A stretch of 64,000 nucleotides of DNA, taken from the NCBI RefSeq assembly GCF_921293095.1, contig NW_025791658.1, forward strand, positions 7,998,001-8,062,000. Direction: 5' to 3'. The translations under genes and the position numbers were made by a program. The stretch is from Ischnura elegans. Lineage: Eukaryota; Arthropoda; Insecta; Odonata; Coenagrionidae. Below, in pieces: positions 56,201-64,000 of the stretch (position 1 is the first letter of the stretch; the number at the start of each line of letters is the position of its first letter). The notes beneath the pieces are model-generated. The model had not been told where the DNA came from and searched no databases. It worked only from the letters and a program-made list of their open reading frames with translations.

Positions 56201-59200
56201 CTTTTGTGTTACCCTGTGTCCCTAAAAATGACCCGATTTTAATTAAGGTTATTGATTAGGAAGAAGGGCTTAATATCAACATATTGTATACTAAATTACT
56301 CACAAATATCAAAAGTTTATAAAAACCCATCATAAATGTTCAATATGTCTTCAATTGGCTGCGCGGACGACATCAAGCTGATAGCTGAATTCATCCCAAA
56401 CTGAGTGTAAGGTGTCTTCTGTCACTGAAGCTACAGCAGCTGATATTCTTGTTTTTAGTTCATCAATGTCACGAGGTAAGGGAGGAACGTAAACACGATG
56501 TTTAACATTTCCCAAAAGGAAAAGAATTGAGTGGTGTTGCGTCAGGGGACCTAGGAGGCCTAGAGTGTAAAGCCTGGTCTCGTGATCCTGTACGTCATCT
56601 TCAGCGAGATTGGCTGCACCTTATTAATAGACCAAATTGCTAGACTCTAAGGGTTTCACGCTCAACATCAGCGCCTGTAGTGAAATTCAGCGAATTTTTC
56701 TAAAACTATATAAAATGCCGATCATATCTGGCGCTGTTTCGCTTGCCTAGTGACATTTGTTTCAATATTATTACAAGTTAAATCGGATCATTCATTTTGG
56801 GACACACTTTAATTTTGTTCAGCCATTTAAGGTAGGTTTCCATGGAGTACCTGAAAATCATTTCAAGAGACTCCCCATCCTGTGAGCACTACAACACAAC
56901 CCGCGAGAGGTATGCAACGCATTGAATGTAATCGTTGATTGCTAAAACTCAGGTTCTATTTATCAATATTATTTCACATATAAATAGTAAAAAACAAAGT
57001 TACTTTACCAGTGAAATTATTGATAATTACACTTACCAGTGAAATGAACTCCGTTCAACACGATATTCAGATATTTATACGAGTGTTCCGGTGGCTTAGT
57101 TGCTGGAATACGATTCTGAAGTTTCATGTTCGAAATTTGTCCGCAGTTCATTTATTTCTCATAATTTCATTATACTTTTCCCATTTTCAGAAACTTGCTA
57201 TTCAAAATCATATTCATTATGTAAACTGAAAATTGTAATTTTGTGCGAGGAAATATTTTTGCACATTTGCGACGTCTGATGTTTTCCGTTTCATTTTGAA
57301 ATTGCAACTGGACGCATTTTTAAGATACTTACGTTGTCTTTCATTTTGAAATGAGGTACTTTGAACTGATTCTTATCATTTACGCCTAGATTTTGAATGG
57401 GATTAATTTACTAGTTGAAGTTTTAACTCCTTGAACAGTTACCGGAAAAGCTACGTTCTTCAATGATTAAAATAGTTGATTCTCTTGATGGAAATAGCAA
57501 ATTTTACGAGCAAGATATTTTTTTCTGAACCCTCTTCCTATATGAGTTCCACCTACTCTGTAGATAGAACACATTTTATCCCTGGCTCGCTCTTTCTTGA
57601 TTTCAACGGTTCTTTTCAAACGAATTGGAACCTTGGCTTAGATTGCAAGAGTCCAAAATATCGTACAGCAATATAAAAAGAATGCAAGTATGTTTGTATC
57701 TTTAAAATTTGTCTTTCTGCGACCAGGAAATCATATAATTAATTGTGATAACATCATATGCAACATGAGCAGTAAAAGTGAAAATCATGACAATAATGGT
57801 GTAAAGCAGGATTTTGTAATAGAAAAGTATGAAAAAAATTATTTAACAAGTGCCGAAGTCGACACTCAAACTTTGAACATCGGCTTATGAGCAAAGATCG
57901 TAAAGAGTGGACCACGACAGTATTTGTTACATTCAAAGTTATGAACTGAATGCAAAGCCAGTCATATTGACAGCTTCCGATCGTTGCGTCACTAGTGGCT
58001 AAGGTTGAAGTGCTAATAGGGTGGTTTCCTTATATTTTTTATTTGCCTAAATCGAAAGATTATTACTCCTGGAGTACGTATTTCACACTTTTAAATTTCT
58101 AATGACGATATCTATTTTTAGCGATTAAATGAAAAGTGAAAATTTTCAAGCGCGCGAAAACGCAACGGGTAAGTATGAATGCCGGGAAAAAGTCCGTGTG
58201 ACGTCGTTCTGGTTCCCGCCGCCGCACTGAGATGACCTTGGGGCGAAGCTCTGAGCGCTGATAAGACGCAGGATGCTAGCAGGTAGCAGATTACCATGCG
58301 AGCTAGTAGCGCTTGGCTTAAATAGGGATTATTATTACACTATCAAACGAAGAAAACTTTCCGACCTTAGCCAGTTTTAATAGGTGATTATTAAGACATG
58401 TTTCCCTGAGCACTGTGCCTCAGGCATGCGTTGGTAATCTCAGACGATGTAAAACTCCTATCTACTCGTATAGTAACTAGGTCCCTGTGATGTCGAGTGG
58501 AGTGTAATAGCATGGGCGGCAATCTGAAATGAGGCTAAAATTGACCATTGCCATTCGTCTAAACCGTTATTTCTAAAGCCAAATAATTTGTATATTATGA
58601 ATACTTTAATGGTGAGTAACGAATCGCAATCAATGCCTTTCGTTTTCTTTGATGAAGGAAACTACCCTATTCATGCGTGGAGGCCGGTTTCACAGTGACG
58701 CGGCAACTGCATCCTGGTGGCGACTCCAATATTAATGTAACTCACATTTACTACACACTCCCCTTGAGCACACTCACCTGTTTTTGGTCTCTCTCTTGAA
58801 TCTCACGCGCAGTTGATGACGAAATATTACAATTTTGGGGTTAATATACAACAAGCTCAACAGATTTAGGCTTCAATTGGTGGAAGTTTGAAATATGTAA
58901 ATACTTAAATAAAAGATCGTAATACTTTTCAACAAGAATTTTTAATGCGTACAGCGCGTTTCGGCTCACTGGGCCACCATCTGATACGCGTTGAACGCAT
59001 TAACAAATCATTTGGAAAAGTGCTGCGATCTTTTATTTATTTTAATACACAATGAGTGGAATTAAGAAAGGAGATTACCATTTATTGACAATAGTCTATT
59101 ATTTATTGATATTATTTCGATAACATATCCTGATATAACGTCAACATTCTGCATGTTTGATTTTTTTTCCATAAAATCTTTCTCTTGTAATTGCTGCCTT

Positions 59201-61829
59201 ATTTTATCCGCATCACGGTTGATGCAAGTAATCAGTAATATTACATGTTTATAAGCAGGTTAATTCATTTCAGTTACATGTCCTTAGAAAAATGATGCAA
59301 CGGCAATTTTTTATATGGAAACTTATCTTTCTCTAGTTACCGCTGCCTTATTTTAGCGAATCACGTATGATGCAAGGAGTTACCATCACTACGAAATCAA
59401 TATTATAAGCAGATTAATTCATTTCAGTTCCATTTCCTTTATAAAATGATGCATACGCACTTTTTTATGTATAAAATAATCTTTCAGGTCTAAAAAGGTT
59501 ATTTTATCATCTGTGTTCTTTTCTCCCTCTCAGATTGAAGTTGTGATCCCCGGATGCGACATTGATAGCAAGTTTTCCCGTGTCAAATTACTTCTGGGAC
59601 ACAACCCTTTCGTTTGCGACTGCGAGGTCTTCAAGCTCCTGCGGTACGCCTCCAAGGAAATACGGCCAACATCTGCGTTGGAGAGGCTCAATGGACACAA
59701 GCTTGTAGTGCCAGCGGTCATCGACATACAGGACCTCCACTGCTCGTAAGCAACAATTCGAGACTCAAATCACCGATGGCGGCGCTGAAGGCAGTGACGT
59801 AATTTGCCAACATGGCCGACGCATCGAGGATATTGTTGTGATGATTACATAGGTGTAACAGGATGAATCGTTGAGCCACTGCAAAAATTAATGTATAAAA
59901 TATCAAAGAAGATTTCTATTGCCTTTGAGGTGGTACTTCGATTCCTAGGGACTGCGACATAAAATAGCAGTTAATATTTAGGAATTCATACATAAAAGCT
60001 GAAATATCCTCTACTAATGCACGGCGATAAATCAAATGGTTCTTTATCACAATAAATGAGTGATTTAGGTATAAAAAATCATTCTTGAGGCTAGAACAGA
60101 AAAAGTTCAATGCGTAGGTTAACGCAAGTGCTTTAAACAAAAAAACCACCGTCCCAGTAAATGGTGAATTGTAGCAATGAATGGCAACTAAAAGGCACTT
60201 GAATGAATCTGAATGCATTAAATATATAACTTACGAAGTTATGATTGCATAATAAGAAAACTATAATTAGAAAAATCAATAAATTTCCAGAGATACCAAT
60301 GATTTGTTAACGTGGTTCCCATAGGAAGTACTTGGTATCCTCGAATCTTTACTTCCCAATTCGGCCGATAGTTGGCGTATTAATTTTCTAATATACTACT
60401 TCATTCATTCACACGGCGCAAACATACAAATAAATTCAAAGGCAAGGAAACAAAGGGATAGGAACATGTAATAGAAAAAGGACGAGGACAACGATGCTGT
60501 GGTAGATGGAAAAAGCCAGAAATCAGAGGGTAAAAATGCGGCCTGACTGGGAATCGAATTAAGAACCTCCCACTCGCCGGCCGGGTGCTCTAACCAGTTG
60601 CGCTACCAGGAAGCACTCGATTATGAAATGTTTTCGGCGGGGATTTATACAATGAAAACTCTCTATGCTCTCTATGCTAAAAGAAGGAAAGATAAACAAA
60701 CACACGATAGTAGAAAATAGACAGTAACCTGGGTTTCGGGGCATGCAGAGTCCAAGTGAGATAAGCCAATATGGCCGATACACTACTTCATTCATTCACA
60801 CGACGGCTTAAGCACAAACATTAAAATAAAGTCAGAGGGAAGGAAAGAAAGAGATAGGAACATATATTAGATAAACAACGAGGACAACGATGCTGTAGTA
60901 GTTGGACTTTATGTTGAACTGGTAATAATTGCAGAAACACAACCAAAATTTATTTCCGGATAGCCAAGAGTTTGTACATCTGTTCTGAGAGCAAAGCGTG
61001 TATACCTTCTACAATAATAATTATAATGATAATAATTGTTTATTCATACAGGTGTTAACCCAATGTACAGTAAAATTGTTACATGTAGACATAGCATTAC
61101 ATAATTAAACACATAGAAAAAGCATATAAGCATTAATAAGCATAATTTAACACATTTATAAAGTAAAGGGTAGCGAAAGATAGCATGAAATAAACATAAT
61201 AAGTTATAAAATAACAAACATATATGGAGCATACAAAAATTAATAAGAATAATATGATCACGATAAAAACTTAGCGTTGCGAAAGATAACATTTGATAAT
61301 ATAAAAAGTAAAGGGTAGTAACATCAAAAGCATTATTTCACTCGTTAAAAACAAGTACAATGTAGCAAAAGATAACATATTATCAATATAAAAAGCTATA
61401 ATATAAAATATGATTAAATCACGCTAAGAAATATAAAATATACCAATACCAAAAAACAAGCTCAAATATAAACCATATTACACGTTAATTAATGATGGAA
61501 AGAGGAAATATATATTCTTTTGGTCCATTTAGTTTTTACAGTGTGTTTTCACATTGACATAAATTCAAGTTTCGTGTGAGGGTGATCGAAAAGTTTTGAG
61601 CGGTAGTGAGTTTTTTTAGTTTTCCGAATGAGTTCCTAATGAATGTTTTCGTTTTTACAGGAAGCCAGACTCGGTCAAGGGGAAAGCGGTCGCGGATGTG
61701 GAGTCATGGGCTTACCATTGGCTGCCCATGATTGGATTCTGTTGGAAAGACACTGGAGTTAATTCAGCGTCCGGATACAAGGCAACAACATCCACTGAAG
61801 CAGAAGGAATGGTTGAACCACCGCCATAG
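48736..61829 (+). CDS. Secreted leucine-rich repeat protein, Toll-ectodomain-like (931 aa, 5 coding exons)
   Basis: Exons 48736-50222, 51249-51891, 55900-56184, 59534-59745, 61661-61829, with phases 2, 0, 0, 2. Together 2796 nt, an exact 932 codons with stop. The start was chosen as the first ATG after the acceptor at 48726. Hydrophobic residues 18-30 form a signal peptide. C50, C56, C58, C70 fit an LRR N-cap (CxnCxC...C). LRRs run from about residue 150 to 820. C833, C835, C875 and C903 make the C-cap. The chain then ends ...EPPP-stop without a transmembrane helix or TIR, so it is predicted to be extracellular and soluble. By analogy with LRR ectodomains it should bind protein or microbial ligands, but no partner can be named. 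The proximal paralogue keeps the same stop, which argues that the short form is real. AATAAA at 61888-61893. Confidence 0.88.
50363..50588 (+). mobile_element. TTAA-MITE family T, 5' fragment
   Basis: Matches the first ~190 bp of 25397-25936 ('attccctagactgtattcag', 'aaaactccggaaaataaat'). Confidence 0.6.
51045..51202. mobile_element. pogo/Tc1-like MITE with TA target
   Basis: Ends CAGTGAAATGTCT and AGACATTTCACTA, TA-flanked. The proximal LRR copy has the uninterrupted site near 3855, so this inserted after the gene duplication. Confidence 0.75.
51249..51891 (+). CDS. LRR gene exon 2
   Basis: 1 nt + 214 codons, about eight LRRs (FLLDMSGNRL, LTHLNLSGNHL, LLEVNLSQNLI, LQIIDLSSNQL, LKYLNLSGNYI, LETFDVSRNRL, TKYVDLSHNLI). 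Ends GCATTGGAG|GTGAGA. Joined to exon 3 it reads LRALEVIRLSHNQI. Confidence 0.88.
52910..53015 (-). mobile_element. TIR element family X, fragment
   Basis: Reverse match to the right ~100 bp of 58017-58669 ('gaaaggcattgattgcgatt', 'taccca(c)cattagtgtatt'). Confidence 0.5.
53024..53400 (+). mobile_element. TTAA-MITE family T, 3'-truncated
   Basis: Begins at 'acccattgttaagtagactg' and matches 25397-25770, ending at 'gccatcaatcataa'. Abuts the family X fragment. Confidence 0.6.
53401..54984. other. Unassigned intron 2 sequence
   Basis: Apart from a tandem run of CATT/CACT (53434-53465) no gene or repeat is recognised. Confidence 0.45.
54985..55297 (+). mobile_element. TTAA-MITE family T, 3' part
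   Basis: Matches 25640-25936 ('catcttcgccgggag', 'ggacatgctagggtatgtca', 'acgctggggattaa'). Confidence 0.6.
55900..56184 (+). CDS. LRR gene exon 3
   Basis: 95 codons, phase 0 on both sides (TTTCAG / AAG|GTAACG). Encodes VIRLSHNQIACIP, LAFVDLSHNKIKRL and SKNLTIDLRHNSI. The 22 or so codons between TRARDTMHLE and PGSKN differ completely from the proximal copy, while both flanks match. Confidence 0.88.
56209..56808 (-). mobile_element. mariner-related element, transposase C-terminal remnant
   Basis: Inverted ends around TGTCCCTAAAAATGACCCGAT and ATCGGATCATTCATTTTGGGACA. Minus-strand codons read RSPDATPLN then, after a frameshift, GNVKHRVYVPPLPRDIDEL and SVTEDTLHSVWDEFSYQLDV. This is the C-terminal end of a mariner/IS630-type transposase (PxSPDxxPxDFF...). 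Inactive, in intron 3. Confidence 0.7.
56809..58016. other. Intron 3 sequence, unassigned
   Basis: No gene or repeat recognised. Confidence 0.45.
58017..58669 (+). mobile_element. TIR element family X, best copy
   Basis: Ends TAGGGTGGTTTCCTT and AAGGAAACTACCCTA (one mismatch in 15), 653 bp, non-coding. The TA at each end may be the target duplication. Confidence 0.7.
58895..59047 (-). repeat. Foldback with hammerhead-like motif
   Basis: Short arms ('taaataaaagatcg' and 'cgatcttttattta') enclose, on the minus strand at 58953-58983, CAGATGGT, a GGC(C)C/GAGCC-type stem and GAAACGCGCT. Confidence 0.5.
59534..59745 (+). CDS. LRR gene exon 4 (C-cap)
   Basis: 70 codons + 2 nt. GHNPFVCDCEVFKLLRYASK carries the CxC pair and the exon ends DIQDLHC. 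Acceptor CTCTCAG, donor CTC|GTAAG. Confidence 0.88.
59746..60386. other. Intron 4 of intact gene, first part, unassigned
   Basis: No feature recognised. Confidence 0.45.
60387..60910 (-). repeat. SINE-like repeat, two copies
   Basis: 60387-60512 and 60780-60908 are direct copies ('cattcattcacacg', 'ggataggaacat', 'gaggacaacgatgctgt'). Next to the first copy lies a tRNA-like head on the minus strand (60541-60615): A-box-like TGGTAGCGCAACTGG and B-box-like GGTTCTTAATTCGATTCCC. Confidence 0.55.
60911..61489. other. Intron 4, AT-rich, unassigned
   Basis: Long AT-rich tract of 'aaaagcataat'-type sequence. No gene recognised. Confidence 0.45.
61661..61829 (+). CDS. LRR gene exon 5 (end of C-cap and stop)
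   Basis: Acceptor TTTTTACAG. Completes codon Ser876, then KPDSVKGKAVADVESWAYHW...GFCW with the last cap cysteine C903, and ends VEPPP-stop at 61827-61829. Confidence 0.87.
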
Positions 61830-61887
61830 TTGAACCACCGGTGGTTTTCCGGCGATAACTTGTGTAATTTGCTGAACATTTTTGGTG

Positions 61888-61893
61888 AATAAA
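61888..61893 (+). promoter_or_regulatory. Poly(A) signal of the intact LRR gene
   Basis: AATAAA about 60 bases after the stop, conserved in position with 22248-22253. Confidence 0.55.
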
Positions 61894-63277
61894 TTTTTTG
61901 CTATATTTTTGCAGAGAGTTTCTTGGTAACTTTCCAAACTTTTTGCTCAACCGGGAATTACATTTTTATATTTTTAAATATCTACGTTTATTCGGCGCAA
62001 AAATGGTAAAGCCCTTAAAAGGTCTAGCAGGTTAAGATGGTGAAAAGTGCCCCCCGATATTTTCAGAAATAAAAAATATACACTTAGAGTACATCCAAAA
62101 TTATGTGTTTACCCAAAGTTTAAGGCCGCAAACATGGAAAATAACCCCGAAAATTATTGAAACACGATTTTTAGTTTTTTTAACCATATCTCAAGTTTTT
62201 ATTTTTGTGAAATCGTTTTTTTATTTTAAATTGTGTAAACTTTTATGGTCTACCATCCTGATTTTTTCCAAAGTTTGTTAACCAAAAACGAAACTTAAAC
62301 ATAAGTTTGAAATTTTCAAAATTAAATTAAAAATTTTAGGAAACAATAGACACGCCGAACAAAATATATGTTGTTACTCCTGCCTTAAAGTATAGTCCTA
62401 ATTTTTTCAGATTTTTAAAATTGGTGAAACAGGGTAAAAAACACGAATATCTGATTTGCGCCATTTGCATCTATGCTTTCCAGAAGGATATTTGGTTTGA
62501 TTGTTGAGGGCAACGATTGTTGATCAGTTTCTAATATTATTGATTAAGAATAACCATTATCATAAACAATGCCGATCACACTTAGATTAGTTGTAATTTT
62601 TGTTTATAAACATGCTGTTAAGCTTAAATATCCTAATTTCAAATATGACAAATATGACAGAAGTCGTGATAACTGGTATATCGTCTTTTCGAACATAGAT
62701 AATGGCCGTTTTACACAAGGCAATTCATTACGTAGGTTAGCGTAGAAAAAAATTGTTGAAATTGCGAGAATCCGTGACTGCAATTAGAGGAGGACCTATT
62801 TTCCCCTCCAGCAGCAGTTAGTTCTCTCGTGCGTTGTAACAATTTACTGATTTGCTCGAAGTAAGTAAAACGGCCTAAGTCCCACTATTACAGAATTTAT
62901 GGCACCAAATATCATTAGGCCAGACCACGAATTTATATTCCTTAGAAATTCCTTCATAAACTAAGCTGTGTCGAGCAACTTTTTAAGTCCGAATATTTCC
63001 TTGCAGGGAATGCCACGCCTAACACAATTTCATCCATATTCTGTCTCCATGTAGACTTAAAGTTCCATTAGAACATATATTGGCATTAATTTAATATTCT
63101 ACCGATGAAGTTAAAAGCGGTCCATATTTGGAAAACCGAGAAATAGAACGGGTATGCAATTTAAAAATGTATTCATATGTTACAGTAGCTAAGCTTTGCC
63201 GCAAAATAGTTTTAAACAATATCTCCATTATATGATATCATTATTAGAAATGAGAAAGTTTTCAATCGAAAAATCTC
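61894..63277. other. Downstream intergenic sequence, unassigned
   Basis: First ~90 bp still align with 22254-22330, so the gene duplication extends slightly past the 3' end. No other feature recognised. Confidence 0.5.
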
Positions 63278-63288
63278 TAAATATATTG

Positions 63289-63587
63289 GTATGGTATGGC
63301 ATTTGGAGGAAGTGACCGACAGCTGAGGTCATTTACGCCATGAGGGAAGGTTAGGCAAGGAAGGGTGGAGAAAAACCCGGCGTCGCCATTAGCCTGCTCT
63401 AAAATAAAGGCGCCAAGGGGACCACGGCTTAACGTCCCATCCGACGGACGGAGTGTTGCGCTTGAAATGTCCTCCACACGACATTAAAGCAGGGATCGGG
63501 CAGTCTCTGAAAATTGCCGGGATTTGAACCCGGGCCCGCCGAGTGTGAAGCCAACACTCTAGCCACCACACCAACCCGATCCCCCTT
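63289..63587 (-). mobile_element. tRNA-derived SINE with target-site duplication
   Basis: The minus strand starts at the right with a tRNA-like head: A box TTGGTGTGGTGGCTAGAGTG and B box GGGTTCAAATCCC. The body contains 'gggacgttaagccgtggtcc' and the element ends in a CATAC-repeat tail. The 11-bp direct repeat TAAATATATTG flanks it (63278-63288 and 63588-63598). Intact ends suggest recent mobility, which would need a partner LINE. Confidence 0.88.
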
Positions 63588-63598
63588 TAAATATATTG

Positions 63599-64000
63599 TT
63601 ACTGTAAAAGTTTCATTATACTATCGTTAGCATTACAATCTCTAACCCTGTCAGGTATTTACTATAGGAAATCATAATACATCGCATTCCTCAACTTGGA
63701 AATGGAACCCTCTACAACCCTACGTCGTGTGGCATAGGGCAGCAGCCTGGTTCCTATGGAACACAATAATTGCTCAAATACCACCAATGCGCCTTCCGAA
63801 TGTGTTGTCTCTGTTATCTTTTCCATCTCAGCGAATACCAGGTTTCAACGGACGAGATCCTTTGACTGCCCCACCTATTTCCACTGAATGTGACTAACCC
63901 CTACAACGTACACGCTCTTTTATACGCAGCGGAACATTCATGGAAAATATAACATTCATGGAAACCAGCATCTCATTTAGCAATTTTCTTCGAATAATTT
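63599..64000 (-). other. Unassigned, with TATA box and small ORF on the minus strand
   Basis: TATAAAAG at 63917-63924 (minus) precedes a 54-codon ORF at 63826-63662 (MEKITETTHSEGA...). No domain is recognised and the ORF is too short to call as a gene. Confidence 0.25.

Noticed and set aside
60541..60615. Possible tRNA gene (minus strand)
   Set aside because: A and B box-like sequences are present, but the acceptor ends do not pair and it adjoins repeated SINE-like sequence.
63662..63826. 54-codon ORF behind a TATA box (minus strand)
   Set aside because: Too short and without recognisable domain; noted in the region description only.

Overview
The window is AT-rich eukaryotic DNA: spliced genes with GT-AG introns, introns full of transposons, tRNA-derived SINEs and several TTAA- and TA-target DNA transposon families. 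piggyBac, Penelope-like, mariner-like and non-LTR elements together with Toll-ectodomain-like leucine-rich repeat (LRR) genes point to an arthropod, most likely an insect. The species cannot be named from sequence alone.

The host genes are two tandem, same-strand paralogues encoding a secreted LRR protein. The distal copy (48736-61829) is intact: five coding exons join with compatible phases into 931 codons, with a signal peptide, a cysteine-rich LRR N-cap, many LRRs and a CxC...C...C LRR C-cap. It stops directly after the cap, with no transmembrane or TIR segment. The proximal copy (3900-22188) keeps exons 2-5 with the same splice sites and phases, but exon 2 carries a frameshift and exon 1 is not in the window. 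It is probably a pseudogene, or a gene whose start lies upstream. The C-cap exons are nearly identical between copies, while patches of exons 2 and 3 have diverged completely.

Layout: 1-3690, a ~2.2 kb tandem repeat with G-rich subrepeats, interrupted by a GC-rich array of CGGCTTCGCCG hairpins; 3900-22188, the proximal LRR copy, whose introns hold a Harbinger-like MITE, a Penelope-like GIY-YIG remnant, foldbacks, TTAA MITEs and an almost intact piggyBac element (14212-17558); 22854-24693, a 5'-truncated reverse transcriptase with target-site duplication; 25063-31340, further mobile elements, including an 800 bp inverted-repeat element with a tRNA-like segment and a 1.8 kb unit with SWIM-like and THAP-like coding remnants; 31380-33830, a ~67 bp satellite that switches orientation; 34000-38460, a second copy of a segment also found at 27540-30735, in which several insertions can be read against their empty sites; 38980-46620, an unknown repeat family hit by a mariner-like element and a decayed second piggyBac (43382-46521); 47245-47772, a piggyBac-type MITE; 48727-61893, the intact LRR gene; 60387-60910 and 63289-63587, SINE-related sequence.

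A recurring theme is a short RNA-like motif, C(T/A)GANGAT-stem-loop-GAAAC, seen at least thirteen times in several unrelated-looking foldback repeats and just 3' of the Penelope-like remnant. It resembles the hammerhead core reported for Penelope-like elements.
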